This document shows positions 9,289 through 18,248 of a stretch of 64,000 bases of DNA, piece by piece. Both the position numbers and the translations under genes were made by a program. The stretch comes from Pectobacterium carotovorum (GTDB lineage Bacteria; Pseudomonadota; Gammaproteobacteria; Enterobacterales; Enterobacteriaceae), in NCBI RefSeq assembly GCF_033898505.1, contig NZ_JAXAFK010000001.1, positions 434,001-498,000 of the forward strand, written 5' to 3'. Within the stretch, counting starts at the first letter, position 1. Every line of letters starts with the position of its first letter. Under the pieces are notes generated by a model. That model was not told the origin of the DNA, did not search any database, and saw nothing but the letters and a program-made list of their open reading frames with translations.

Positions 9289-10497
9289 TTAACTAATCGA
9301 CGGTAGCCAGCCTGCGACCATCGCCAGTTGGATCAGGATGATGCCTACGCCGCTGGCGAAGACCAGCACCAGAACCGGTGTGCCACCGCGCGTTGCGCGT
9401 ATTTCAGGACGCTGTTTGCGCACCTGCCAGCTCAGCAGGACAGGAATAAGCAGCGCCAGCACGGCCAGCGCAATCGCCGCATAGCCCAACGCCATCACGA
9501 ACCCTTGCGGATAAAAGAGGGCAAACACCAGTGGGGGTATAAAGGTTAGCAACCCCGTTTGCGCACGCCCTGTGACGCTATTTTTGCGTTTAAACAGATC
9601 GGCTAGGTAATCGAACAGCCCCAGCGCCACGCCGAGGAAAGAGGTCGCCAGTGCCAGATCGGCAAACAGATGAACGGCCAGTTCAACGTGCGGTGAAGCC
9701 ACCAGCGTGCGAATAGCCTGCATCAGCCCATTCAATCCCGCCTGATCGGCCAAAATAGCGTTGAATGTTGAAGAGCTGAGGCTGCCCAGCATCGCAAGTT
9801 GCCAGAAAATATAGGCAATCAGCGGTATCACGCTACCGATAAGAAATATCCGGCGCAACTTACGGCTATCGCCGCCCATGTAGTGCACGATACTGGGGAT
9901 ACTGCCGTGGAAGCCGAACGAGGTCAGGATAACGGGTAATGCTGAGAGCGTCAGACCCTGTTGCAGCGGCAACGTTAAGAGATTGACGCGCTGAATATGT
10001 GGCACCATGACGGCCAGCATAATGACGAGCATGAGCACTTTGCCGCTAAACAGGATGCGGTTAAACAAATCGACGGAGGATGTTCCGATACAGACAACGC
10101 CACCGGCAACCAGTGTGAAGAGCAGAATACCGGCGGACAGCGGAAGTGAGTAGCCACTCCATTGGCTAATGCTGGTGGCGAGCAGTTCGCCCGCGCCGCT
10201 GATATAGGCTGCCGTGAGCGCGTACATCAGAAATAGCATACTGAAACCCGTAATCCACTGTCCCCAGCGGCCAAGGTAGATTTTTGCCAGCGTGCCCAGT
10301 CCGGTGTGCGATGGCTGATGCTGATACACTTCAACCAGCAGCAGGGCGCTATAGCACATCAGTGCCCATAAACCGATTAATATCACTAACGTAGTACCAA
10401 ATCCGACGCCGGCGGTTGCTAACGGCATCGCCAACATTCCTGCTCCAATGGTGGTGCCTGCAACGATAAAAATACTGCCAAGAGTACGATTTTTCAC
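9289..10497 (-). CDS. tyrP: Tyrosine-specific transport protein TyrP
   Basis: Inner-membrane aromatic amino acid:proton symporter of the HAAAP family, importing tyrosine. It is 402 residues with about 11 hydrophobic segments. It begins [26 protein letters not shown], nearly identical to E. coli TyrP, with further matches [45 protein letters not shown] and [23 protein letters not shown]. It is transcribed divergently from yfaY, and the shared upstream region holds a clear TyrR box, so repression by TyrR with tyrosine is expected. Confidence 0.95.
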   Translation of the reverse strand: MKNRTLGSIFIVAGTTIGAGMLAMPLATAGVGFGTTLVILIGLWALMCYSALLLVEVYQHQPSHTGLGTLAKIYLGRWGQWITGFSMLFLMYALTAAYISGAGELLATSISQWSGYSLPLSAGILLFTLVAGGVVCIGTSSVDLFNRILFSGKVLMLVIMLAVMVPHIQRVNLLTLPLQQGLTLSALPVILTSFGFHGSIPSIVHYMGGDSRKLRRIFLIGSVIPLIAYIFWQLAMLGSLSSSTFNAILADQAGLNGLMQAIRTLVASPHVELAVHLFADLALATSFLGVALGLFDYLADLFKRKNSVTGRAQTGLLTFIPPLVFALFYPQGFVMALGYAAIALAVLALLIPVLLSWQVRKQRPEIRATRGGTPVLVLVFASGVGIILIQLAMVAGWLPSIS

Positions 10498-10565
10498 CTA
10501 TTCCTCTATATATAGCGTGGCTATCCAGATATTTTTGGCAGCAGGGTAGAGTATTCAGTGATTTC

Positions 10566-10583
10566 TGTCAAAACGCCGTTACG
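10566..10583. promoter_or_regulatory. Possible weak TyrR box upstream of tyrP
   Basis: TGTCAA-N6-GTTACG matches the TyrR consensus TGTAAA-N6-TTTACA with four mismatches. It begins 23 bases from the start of the strong box. E. coli tyrP is likewise controlled by a strong and a weak box. Weak on its own; supported mainly by position. Confidence 0.4.
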
Positions 10584-10588
10584 AGGGG

Positions 10589-10606
10589 TGTAATCTTATA
10601 TTTACA
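10589..10606. promoter_or_regulatory. Strong TyrR box upstream of tyrP
   Basis: TGTAAT-CTTATA-TTTACA matches TGTAAA-N6-TTTACA with a single mismatch and is extended by one symmetrical G/C pair. It lies about 92 bases upstream of the tyrP start. Confidence 0.85.
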
Positions 10607-10717
10607 CTGGAGCGCGGCTCATTGGCTGCGTGTGTTCTCAGGCTGGCTGAAAGAAATATTGTGTTTGTTCATCCGACTTTTTAAAGTGGTTTCAGGATCG
10701 TCACGAGGAATAAAAAA

Positions 10718-11911
10718 ATGCTTAGGGTCGAGATGTTATGTACCGGCGATGAAGTGCTGCATGGTCAGATTATTGATACCAATGCGGCCTGGTTGGCGGA
10801 TTATTTGTTTCAACAGGGATTACCGATGACCAGCCGGATGACGGTGGGGGACGATCTCGATGCGCTGGTGACTGCAATAACGCAGCGTAGCCAGATAGCC
10901 GATATCCTGATTGTGAACGGTGGTTTGGGGCCGACCAGCGACGATCTCAGCGCTTTGGCGGCAGCCACCGCAGCAGGAGAAGGACTGGTTGAGCACGCGG
11001 AATGGCTGGCGCGTATGGAGGCTTTTTTTGCCGAACGCGGCAGAGTGATGGCACCCAGCAACCGCAAACAGGCGCAAATCCCCGCCAGTGCGGAAATGGT
11101 GGATAACCCGGTGGGCACTGCTTGCGGTTTCGCGCTGCGCTTGAACAAGTGCCTGATGTTTTTTACACCGGGTGTCCCGTCTGAGTTCAAGGTCATGGTC
11201 GATCAGCAGATTATGCCGCGCCTGCGCGAGCGTTTTGCTGTTGCCGATGCGCCGCTGTGTCTGCGCCTGACCACCTTTGGCCGCTCTGAAAGCGATCTGG
11301 CAAGTCAGTTGGATGGCATGGCGTTACCGCCGGGTGTGGTGCTGGGCTACCGCTCTTCTATGCCGATTATCGAGCTGAAGCTGACCGGCCCAGCTGCACA
11401 GCAGGAAAAGATGGTGCAGCTGTGGGAAACGGTGCGCGCCGTGGCCGGGGAAAATACTATCTTTGAAGGAACAGAAGGGCTGCCAGCACAGTTGGCACGG
11501 CGTCTGGCCGAACGTGATATGACGCTGGCAGTGAGCGAACACTTCACGGCAGGATTGCTCAACTGGCAGCTTCAGTCGGCGAATGTTTCGCTGGCGGGCG
11601 GAGAGCTGCTGGCAAACGTTGAGGATGCCAGCCTGTCTGGGCTAGCAGACTATGCTCGCCATCTGGCGGAGCGACAGGGCGCGTCGTTAGCGCTGGTCGT
11701 GGGAAATCGGAACGATGCCGAGCTGTCATTGGCGCTGCATACGCCGGAAGGATCTTTCGCCCAAACGATACAGTTCAACGTACAGCGCTACAGCCTGAAA
11801 ACGCATCAGGAAGTCGTTGCGATGCTGGCGATGAACATGCTGCGCCGCTGGCTAAACGGCTGGTCAGTGTATGGCGGACATGGCTGGATCTCAGTATTGA
11901 AGACGCTGTAG
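10718..11911 (+). CDS. yfaY: CinA-like protein YfaY
   Basis: CinA-family protein of 397 residues. The N-terminal half is the molybdopterin-binding-like (MoaB/CinA) domain with LCTGDEVLHGQIIDTNAAWLA, VNGGLGPTSDDLSA and TPGVPSEFK, associated with ADP-ribose/NMN metabolism in CinA relatives. The C-terminal half corresponds to the nicotinamide-mononucleotide amidohydrolase (PncC) domain but looks inactive: where the family has a serine-containing ES-x-T-G-G motif this protein reads SEHFTAGLL. This fits YfaY, which is known as a CinA paralogue without deamidase activity. It starts at an ATG preceded by GAGGAA and a run of A residues, and is divergent from tyrP. Confidence 0.88.
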   Translation: MLRVEMLCTGDEVLHGQIIDTNAAWLADYLFQQGLPMTSRMTVGDDLDALVTAITQRSQIADILIVNGGLGPTSDDLSALAAATAAGEGLVEHAEWLARMEAFFAERGRVMAPSNRKQAQIPASAEMVDNPVGTACGFALRLNKCLMFFTPGVPSEFKVMVDQQIMPRLRERFAVADAPLCLRLTTFGRSESDLASQLDGMALPPGVVLGYRSSMPIIELKLTGPAAQQEKMVQLWETVRAVAGENTIFEGTEGLPAQLARRLAERDMTLAVSEHFTAGLLNWQLQSANVSLAGGELLANVEDASLSGLADYARHLAERQGASLALVVGNRNDAELSLALHTPEGSFAQTIQFNVQRYSLKTHQEVVAMLAMNMLRRWLNGWSVYGGHGWISVLKTL

Positions 11912-11967
11912 TCAGCGGGGGATTGAGGGTCTCTGCCTGGCTGTATTTCTATTCGGCTTTCTGGGGA

Positions 11968-12215
11968 GTTTCGTGCGCGATGATACCGTTATTTTCATGC
12001 TACCTCGTAGCACGCGCCCGACAAGGGACGGCTCAAACGCCGCTCGCCCCTTGACCCCAGGCTTTTCGGCGGAAATTATGCCGCTAACGCGGTGCCTTCG
12101 TCGGTATCAGGCTTAACGGACCGCTTGCGACACGTTCCCGACGTGGCGCAAGCTTTCGCCGCGTCCTGCGGCTCATCCTAAGCCTGCTATCTCCTCAGCA
12201 TAATTTTTTACGCCG
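11968..12215 (+). repeat. ~245-bp dispersed repeat, copy 1
   Basis: About 245 bases that recur in inverted orientation at 17917-18163. The inner ~120 bases (from about 12096 to 12215) differ at only about six positions. The outer part is more diverged but keeps GTTTCGTGCGC, the CGTAGCACGCGCCCGAC block and the segment before TTATG. Several short inverted repeats suggest a folded RNA or DNA element. A single-base deletion relative to copy 2 breaks any shared reading frame, so it is not coding. It lies between convergent genes (yfaY and cnoX). Confidence 0.85.
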
Positions 12216-12278
12216 AGTTAGCACACCCGAAATCATCGTATCAATCCAATATAGGCGAGGACGAATGTTTGAAATAAG

Positions 12279-12306
12279 AAGGCCAGAATCAACGTTCTGG
12301 CCTTTT
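12279..12306. terminator. Terminator downstream of cnoX (bidirectional shape)
   Basis: AAGGCCAGAA/TTCTGGCCTT forms a perfect 10-bp stem with a 6-base loop, followed by T residues on the plus strand. It sits 12 bases past the cnoX stop and faces yfaY, so it can serve the convergent pair. Confidence 0.8.
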
Positions 12307-12317
12307 TCACAAGAGAA

Positions 12318-13178
12318 TCAATATAATAACGAATAAAGCTGCCGACGGTAGCGGGCGGCAAGGGCGTCGCTGGTGCCGAGGGCGGCCATGATGTCCATCA
12401 GCGTTTTACGCGCGTTGCCGTTAGCAACGGCCAGATCTTTCTTCAGGAATCCCATCAGCAGCTCAAGCGCTTCCTCATTACGTCCGACCTGATGCAGTTG
12501 CAGCGCCAGCTGTACCGCCAGTTCCGCATTTTGCGGGTCGGCGTCCAATTGCTGCTGTAGATGCTGAATTTCCGGCGTATCTGCTGCCTGTTTTAGCAAT
12601 TCAATCTGAGCAATGAGGCTGTGATAGCGCGTGTCTTGATCTTGCAAAGGAATGGTGGCTAATACGGCTTCGGCCTCTTCGCTGCGTTTAATTTGAATCT
12701 GCACTTCCGCCAGCATCAGACCGATATCGCTGCGCTGCTGGCTGAGTTGCCAGGCGTCTTTCAGTAACTGCATCGCTTCTGGCAGTTTATCTTCCTGAAT
12801 CAGCTGCTGTGCCTGTGCGACTTTCAGCTCTTCTTCTTTCGGCAGCGCGCGTTTCAGTAATTCACGAATGGCTTCTTCCGGCTGTGGCCCCTGAAAACCG
12901 TCCAGCGGTTGGCCATCTTTAAACAGATAAACGGTTGGAATTGAACGCAGGCCAAACTGAGCGGCGACGCGCTGCTCGGCATCACAGTCAACCTTCGCCA
13001 GAACGAACTGCCCGGCGTATTCCTGCGCCAGCTTGTCCAGCACCGGTTCTAGTTCCAGACAGTGCTGGCTACGCGCCGACCAGAAGTAAAACAGGACTGG
13101 CAGTGTCATGGAGTGTTCCAACACCTGATGCAGGTTGGATTCGTTGACGTCAACGATAGTCGCTTGTTGTTCTAACAT
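12318..13178 (-). CDS. cnoX: Chaperedoxin CnoX (YbbN)
   Basis: Holdase/redox chaperone with an N-terminal thioredoxin-like domain and C-terminal TPR repeats. In E. coli it protects proteins against hypochlorous acid and hands them to GroEL/ES. The product has 286 residues. The usual CxxC is replaced by SQHC in [16 protein letters not shown], exactly the degenerate site of E. coli CnoX, so it is not a disulfide reductase. [13 protein letters not shown] is the thioredoxin cis-Pro loop, and helical TPR-like sequence follows from about residue 115 to the end ([19 protein letters not shown]). It is the first gene of the cnoX-ybbO-tesA // ybbA-ybbP block, whose order is as in E. coli. Confidence 0.93.
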   Translation of the reverse strand: MLEQQATIVDVNESNLHQVLEHSMTLPVLFYFWSARSQHCLELEPVLDKLAQEYAGQFVLAKVDCDAEQRVAAQFGLRSIPTVYLFKDGQPLDGFQGPQPEEAIRELLKRALPKEEELKVAQAQQLIQEDKLPEAMQLLKDAWQLSQQRSDIGLMLAEVQIQIKRSEEAEAVLATIPLQDQDTRYHSLIAQIELLKQAADTPEIQHLQQQLDADPQNAELAVQLALQLHQVGRNEEALELLMGFLKKDLAVANGNARKTLMDIMAALGTSDALAARYRRQLYSLLY

Positions 13179-13288
13179 GAGTAGTCTCTCTTACTTCCTG
13201 AATGCGTTTGACCCTTAGATGGGGCCTGTCGGTGTCACTTGCAAGCCTCGTACAGAGGCAAGTGCGCAATACCTCACCTTCTGAGGTT

Positions 13289-14059
13289 TTATCCCCGTAA
13301 TACCTTATCCAGCAGACACCCCGGTAGCAGGCGGCGCAGCCAGGTTAAGGCGTGAGCCACCAGCGTGACGGGATAGCGTAATTTAGGACGCGCACTTTCC
13401 AGCGCATGATGGAGCTTCGGCAATATCGCTTCCGGCGGCAGCGTGAAGCGCTTAGCGATGCCGGGGTTAGTCACCGGCTTATCTGTCTGCGTCTGTGCGA
13501 CGTTGCTGGTAAAGCGTGTACTGATCGGGCCGGGCTCGATCAGGCTGACGTGCAGGCCGCTACCGTGGAGTTCCATACGCAACGCATCTGACCAGGCTTC
13601 CAGCGCATATTTGCTGGCGGCATACGCGCCGCGCCCCGGCGTGGACACCAGCCCCAGAACGGAACTGGTCTGGATGATGCGGCCTTCGCCATGCGGCAAC
13701 ATCGCGGGTAGCAGCAACTGGGTGAGCTGATGCGTGCCGAACAGATTGCTGGAAAACTGCTGTTCAAGCTGCTGGCGCGAAATAGTATTCAGCGGGCCAT
13801 ACAGGCCGTATCCGGCGTTATTAAACAAACCGTACAGGCGGTTATCGGTCAGTCTGATCACCTCCGCTGCCGCTTGTTCCACGCTGGCGCTGTCATCCAG
13901 ATCGAGCGTAATCGCTTCCAAACCCAGCGTGGTCAGACGTGCGACATCCTCTGCGCGGCGGCAGGCTGCAATCACGCGATAGCCGCGCTTTTGCAGATCC
14001 TGAGCGGCAATCAGGCCAATGCCGCTGGAGCAACCCGTAATGAAGACCGTTTTTTGCAT
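13289..14059 (-). CDS. ybbO: SDR-family oxidoreductase YbbO
   Basis: Short-chain dehydrogenase/reductase, 256 residues, NADP-dependent by family; E. coli YbbO reduces aldehydes. Nucleotide-binding motif TGCSSGIG at residues 8-15, the NNAG motif (LFNNAGYG), catalytic Ser in QTSSVLGLVS and YAASKYALEAW with the YxxxK pair are all present, followed by the LIEPGPISTRF cap. It lies between tesA and cnoX on the same strand with 28 bases to tesA, so an operon with tesA is likely. Confidence 0.9.
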   Translation of the reverse strand: MQKTVFITGCSSGIGLIAAQDLQKRGYRVIAACRRAEDVARLTTLGLEAITLDLDDSASVEQAAAEVIRLTDNRLYGLFNNAGYGLYGPLNTISRQQLEQQFSSNLFGTHQLTQLLLPAMLPHGEGRIIQTSSVLGLVSTPGRGAYAASKYALEAWSDALRMELHGSGLHVSLIEPGPISTRFTSNVAQTQTDKPVTNPGIAKRFTLPPEAILPKLHHALESARPKLRYPVTLVAHALTWLRRLLPGCLLDKVLRG

Positions 14060-14087
14060 AACTTTACCTAATTCAAAAGCCTATTTA

Positions 14088-14771
14088 TTAAGACTCATGG
14101 TTAACTAAGGGTTCCAGCTGCTTCGCCATCCATTCTGCGATAAACGGTTGGGCATCCCGGGTTGGATGGATGCCATCTTCCATCATCCACTCCGGTTTAA
14201 GATACACCTGCTCCATAAAGAAAGGCAGCAGCGGAAGCGCAAACTGCTCCGCTAATTTGGGGTAGATATTGCTGAATGACTCGGTATAGCGACGGCCATA
14301 GTTGGTCGGCAAACGGATCTGCATAATCAGAGGCTGAGCGTTAGCCTGTTTGACCAGCGTGATGATTTTCGTCAGATCTTGCTCAATGTTAGGGGCCGGA
14401 AATCCCCGAAGGCCATCATTGCCGCCCAGTTCAATCAATACCCAACGCGGCTGATGCTGTTTCAACAGGGCAGGAAGACGCGCCAGTGCTTGTGCGGTGG
14501 TGTCTCCACTAATACTGGCGTTAACCACCGCGACGCCTTTTTTCTGCGTCTGCCACTGCGTGTTCAGCAGCGTTGGCCATGCGTTAGCGATCGGCATCTG
14601 ATAGCCCGCACTGAGGCTATCGCCCAGAATTAATAATGTGTCAGCGGCGAAAGCGCGTACGCTGCATAATCCCAGAAGCAAAAGGACGAAAACATGTTTG
14701 CGAAGACCAGCCCAGCGAGTGCTACGCCAAGCGAAACTGCGCACGTAGAAAACATTCTTGAAGTTCATCAT
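14088..14771 (-). CDS. tesA: Thioesterase I / protease I / lysophospholipase TesA
   Basis: Periplasmic SGNH hydrolase acting on acyl-CoA, lysophospholipid and peptide esters. The product has 227 residues starting MMNFKNVF as in E. coli. Block I LILGDSLSAGY (nucleophile Ser 52), block II ISGDTTAQAL, block III ELGGNDGLRG and block V DGIHPTRDAQP (Asp, His) are intact. The signal peptide has an n-region about 16 residues longer than E. coli TesA (Arg/Trp-rich) before the hydrophobic core HVFVLLLLGLCSVRAFA. That extra stretch is on DNA whose other strand is the start of ybbA: the two genes are divergent and overlap by 78 bases at their 5' ends. Confidence 0.92.
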   Translation of the reverse strand: MMNFKNVFYVRSFAWRSTRWAGLRKHVFVLLLLGLCSVRAFAADTLLILGDSLSAGYQMPIANAWPTLLNTQWQTQKKGVAVVNASISGDTTAQALARLPALLKQHQPRWVLIELGGNDGLRGFPAPNIEQDLTKIITLVKQANAQPLIMQIRLPTNYGRRYTESFSNIYPKLAEQFALPLLPFFMEQVYLKPEWMMEDGIHPTRDAQPFIAEWMAKQLEPLVNHES

Positions 14772-15425
14772 CTTAGTAAACACGTTGGTCAGGGAGAAAA
14801 TCGGCTTTCCATCCTTACCGGAGTTGAGCTTATTGTCAAACCTGCGCAGACAATTGCCCTGATTGGGGAATCCGGTTCGGGCAAATCAACGTTGCTGGGG
14901 ATTCTGGCCGGGCTGGATGATGGCACAGAGGGTGAAGTGAGCCTGATGGGTAAATCGCTAAACGCGCTGGACGAAGAAGGTCGCGCGGCGCTGCGTGCCC
15001 AGCATGTCGGTTTTGTCTTTCAGTCTTTCATGCTGGTGCCGACGCTGAATGCGTTGGAGAACGTGCAACTACCCGCGTTGCTGCGCGGTGAAAGCGACAG
15101 CCACAGCCGCGGACAGGCCGAACAGCTGTTACAACAGCTTGGACTGGGTGAGCGCTTACATCATCTTCCCGCTCAGCTTTCCGGCGGTGAACAGCAGCGT
15201 GTGGCGCTGGCGCGTGCGTTTAGCGGTCGTCCCAACGTCTTGTTTGCCGATGAACCTACCGGAAATCTGGATCGTAAAACCGGTGAGCGCATTGTTGATC
15301 TGCTGTTTTCCCTCAATCGCGACTATGCCACCACGCTGATTCTGGTGACGCACGATGAACAACTGGCAGCACGCTGTGAGCGACGCCTGCGGTTAGTCGA
15401 CGGCAAGCTGCGGGAGGACGCATGA
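14694..15425 (+). CDS. ybbA: ABC transporter ATP-binding protein YbbA
   Basis: ATPase of the MacB/LolD-like YbbA-YbbP system. The 243-residue product has Walker A GESGSGKST, Q-loop FVFQSFMLVPTLNALENV, signature LSGGEQQRVALARA, Walker B VLFADEPTGNLD and the switch His in VTHDEQ. The only in-frame start before the conserved ENILEVHHL segment is the ATG used here, which places the first 26 codons on the opposite strand of the tesA signal-peptide region. E. coli YbbA is shorter by about 15 residues at this end. The ATG of ybbP overlaps the stop codon. Confidence 0.92.
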   Translation: MFAKTSPASATPSETAHVENILEVHHLSKHVGQGENRLSILTGVELIVKPAQTIALIGESGSGKSTLLGILAGLDDGTEGEVSLMGKSLNALDEEGRAALRAQHVGFVFQSFMLVPTLNALENVQLPALLRGESDSHSRGQAEQLLQQLGLGERLHHLPAQLSGGEQQRVALARAFSGRPNVLFADEPTGNLDRKTGERIVDLLFSLNRDYATTLILVTHDEQLAARCERRLRLVDGKLREDA

Positions 15426-17851
15426 TCTGGCGGTGGTTCTGGCGCGAATGGCGCTCTCCTTCCTTATTGATTGTCTGGCTGGCGTTAACGTTGGCCGTTG
15501 CCTGCGTGCTGGCGCTGGGCACGATCAGCGACCGCATGGAAAAAGGGCTCAGTCAGCAGAGCCGGGATTTTCTGGCGGGCGACCGCGTGCTGCGTGCGTC
15601 GCGACCTGTCGCGGAAACCTGGCTTCAGGATGCGCAGCAGCGCGGGCTGACGCTCAGTCGTCAGATTTCTTTCATGACCATGACGTTCGCAGGCGATACG
15701 CCGCAGCTGGCGCAGGTTAAAGCCACCGACCAACGCTATCCGCTGTACGGCAATTTGCAGACGCGTCCTGAAGGGCTGCATGCTGAGGCGGGAGCTGTGC
15801 TGGTGGCGCCGCGCCTGCTGGCGTTACTTGGGCTGAAAGTTGGTGACATGCTGGACGTCGGCGATACTTCGCTGCGCATTAGCGGCGAGCTGATTCAGGA
15901 ACCGGATGCCGGCTTTAACCCGTTTGAGACCGCACCGCGTATTCTGATGAATCTGGATGATGTCGAGAAAACCGGTGCGATTCAGCCGGGGGGCCGTATT
16001 ACCTGGCGCTACATGTTTTCCGGCAATGAGAAGCAGATTAGTGAATTTGGCAATTTCATCAAACCACAGCTCAAGCCCGATCAGCGCTGGTATGGCATGG
16101 AAGATTCCGAAGGCGCGCTGAGCCAGTCGTTAAAACGGTCGCAGCAGTTCCTGTTGCTGTCGGCGCTGCTGACGCTGTTGCTGTCTATCGCCGCAGTGGC
16201 GGTGGCGATGGGGCACTACTGCCGCAGCCGCTATGATTTGGTCGCCATTCTGAAAACGCTGGGGGCAGGCAAACAGGCGCTGAGGCGATTAATCATCGGG
16301 CAGTGGCTTTCTGTACTTGGGCTGGCGGCGGTTTGCGGTAGCGTGCTCGGTCTGGGGTTTGAGGCGCTGTTGATGAAAATGCTGGCGCCAGTGCTGCCTG
16401 CGACACTGCCAGCCTCCGGGTTGTGGCCGTGGGTATGGGCGCTGGGATCGCTGGTGCTGATCTCGCTGCTGGTTGGGCTGCGTCCGTATCGACTGCTGCT
16501 GGCGACACAGCCACTGCGCGTGTTACGTCAGGATGTGGTGGCGAACATATGGCCGCTGCGCTATTACCTGCCGATTGTCCTGCTTATTGTTGTTGGGTTG
16601 CTGGCCGTGTTGTCCGGTGGCGGTGTGCTGCTATGGTCGCTGCTTGGCGGCATGGCGGTGCTGTCGCTCTTGCTGGGTGTCATTGGCTGGGGCGGTCTGC
16701 TGTTGTTACGGCGTCTGACGGTTAAACGACTGGCGTTGCGTCTGGCGATTAATCGCCTGTTGCGCCAGCCGTGGTCGACGCTCAGCCAGTTGGCCGCCTT
16801 TTCGCTGTCCTTCATGCTATTGGCGCTGCTGCTGGTGATGCGCGGTGATTTACTGGAGCGCTGGCAGCAGCAATTGCCGCCGGGTAGCCCAAACTATTTC
16901 CTGCTGAATATCACGAAGGAACAGGTGCCACAGGTGGAGGATTTCCTCTCTCAGCATGATGTGACGCCGGAGCAATTCTTCCCGATTATTCGTGCGCGGC
17001 TGACGGAGATTAATCAGCAGGTTGCGACGGAAGTGATCCACGAGGACGATCCGGGTGGCAACACGGTGAACCGTGAACTGAACCTGACCTGGATGAACGG
17101 AATCCCGCAGCATAACGTACTGGTGGAAGGCGACGCACCGAAGGCGGGTGAAGTCTCGATGGAAGCGAAAGAAGCCAAAGAGATGGGGATCAAGATTGGC
17201 GATACGCTGACCTTCACTGGCGACACGCAACCGTTTAGCGCAACGGTGACCAGCTTCCGTCAGGTAGACTGGGAAAGCCTGCGTCCGAATTTCTTCTTTA
17301 TTTTCCCCGTAGGGGCGTTGGATAACCAGCCGCAGTCCTGGCTGACCAGCTTCCGCTACGATGGTGATGAGAAGATGATTACGCAGTTGAATCGCCAGTT
17401 CCCGACGGTGAGCGTGCTGGATATCGGCAGTATTCTGCGTCAGGTTGGGCAGGTCTTGCAGCAGGTAAGCCGCGCGCTGGAGATTATGGTCATTCTGGTA
17501 CTGTTCTGTGGCGTGCTGCTGTTGCTGGCACAGATCCAGGTCGGAATGCGTCAGCGACGTCAGGAACTGATGGTATATCGCACGCTGGGAGCTGGGCTAC
17601 GCCTGCTGCGCACCACGCTGTGGTGTGAATTTGCGGTGCTGGGTCTGGTGGCGGGAACGGCGGCGGCGATTGGCGCAGAATCGGCACTGTGGCTGTTGCA
17701 GCGGAAGGTCTTTAACTTTGCCTGGGAACCGAATGTCACGATGTGGATAACGCTCCCGTTAATCGCGGCGTTCCTTCTGTCGCTCTGCGGCGGCTGGCTG
17801 GGGCTAAGGCTCTTGCGCGGTAAAGCGCTATTCCGGCAATTCGCGGGGTAA
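15422..17851 (+). CDS. ybbP: ABC transporter permease YbbP
   Basis: Large inner-membrane permease (809 residues) of the FtsX/MacB superfamily, with the duplicated FtsX layout. One membrane segment near the N-terminus and a large periplasmic domain (about residues 40-240) are followed by clusters of hydrophobic segments around 245-430 and 460-490. A second periplasmic domain leads to a final three-segment bundle (about 690-800). The first codons overlap the ybbA stop. In E. coli ybbA-ybbP is co-conserved with tesA; a role in envelope lipid or effector export has been discussed but not fixed. Confidence 0.92.
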   Translation: MIWRWFWREWRSPSLLIVWLALTLAVACVLALGTISDRMEKGLSQQSRDFLAGDRVLRASRPVAETWLQDAQQRGLTLSRQISFMTMTFAGDTPQLAQVKATDQRYPLYGNLQTRPEGLHAEAGAVLVAPRLLALLGLKVGDMLDVGDTSLRISGELIQEPDAGFNPFETAPRILMNLDDVEKTGAIQPGGRITWRYMFSGNEKQISEFGNFIKPQLKPDQRWYGMEDSEGALSQSLKRSQQFLLLSALLTLLLSIAAVAVAMGHYCRSRYDLVAILKTLGAGKQALRRLIIGQWLSVLGLAAVCGSVLGLGFEALLMKMLAPVLPATLPASGLWPWVWALGSLVLISLLVGLRPYRLLLATQPLRVLRQDVVANIWPLRYYLPIVLLIVVGLLAVLSGGGVLLWSLLGGMAVLSLLLGVIGWGGLLLLRRLTVKRLALRLAINRLLRQPWSTLSQLAAFSLSFMLLALLLVMRGDLLERWQQQLPPGSPNYFLLNITKEQVPQVEDFLSQHDVTPEQFFPIIRARLTEINQQVATEVIHEDDPGGNTVNRELNLTWMNGIPQHNVLVEGDAPKAGEVSMEAKEAKEMGIKIGDTLTFTGDTQPFSATVTSFRQVDWESLRPNFFFIFPVGALDNQPQSWLTSFRYDGDEKMITQLNRQFPTVSVLDIGSILRQVGQVLQQVSRALEIMVILVLFCGVLLLLAQIQVGMRQRRQELMVYRTLGAGLRLLRTTLWCEFAVLGLVAGTAAAIGAESALWLLQRKVFNFAWEPNVTMWITLPLIAAFLLSLCGGWLGLRLLRGKALFRQFAG

Positions 17852-17916
17852 AAAATGTATTTACTGAGTAAGCTTCAGGCAATAAACACAATAGCGTGAT
17901 GGTTTTGCTCATCATC

Positions 17917-18163
17917 CGGCGTAAGAAATTATGCAGAGGAGATAGCAGGTTTAGGATGAGCCGCATGGACGCGGCGAAAGCTTGCGCCACGCCGGGAGCG
18001 TGTCGCAAGCGGTCCGTTAAGCCTGATACCGACGAAGGTATCGCGCAGCGACATAATTTAGCCGGAAAGCTTGGGTTCGCAGGGCGGCGGCGACTGAGCG
18101 CCCTGCGTCGGGCGCGTGCTACGAGATAGCATGAAATGACAGCATTATGGCGCACGAAACTGT
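17917..18163 (-). repeat. ~245-bp dispersed repeat, copy 2 (inverted)
   Basis: Inverted copy of the element at 11968-12215. It lies between the convergent genes ybbP and speG. A stretch of about 40 bases around the phrase read on the minus strand as TCGGTATCAGGCTTAACGG is identical in both copies. A 77-codon open frame on the plus strand overlaps it, but copy 1 carries a one-base deletion in the same frame, so it is treated as non-coding. The remaining bases of the 17852-18248 gap hold only the hairpin noted before speG. Confidence 0.85.
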
Positions 18164-18221
18164 CTCTGAATCTACATAAAACGAACCACAGAGATTGCGC
18201 TAAAGGGGAAATAAATCGCTT

Positions 18222-18244
18222 GAGGCCAGCGATGCTGGCCTCTT
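18222..18244 (+). terminator. Hairpin between the repeat and speG
   Basis: GAGGCCAGC-GAT-GCTGGCCTC is a perfect 9-bp stem with a short TTTA tail on the plus strand, immediately past the speG stop. It probably works in both directions for the convergent pair ybbP/speG. Confidence 0.6.
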
Positions 18245-18248
18245 TACC

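Noticed and set aside
17896..18129. A 77-codon open frame on the plus strand between ybbP and speG
   Set aside because: It lies inside the dispersed repeat; the other repeat copy has a one-base deletion in that frame, so the frame is not kept.
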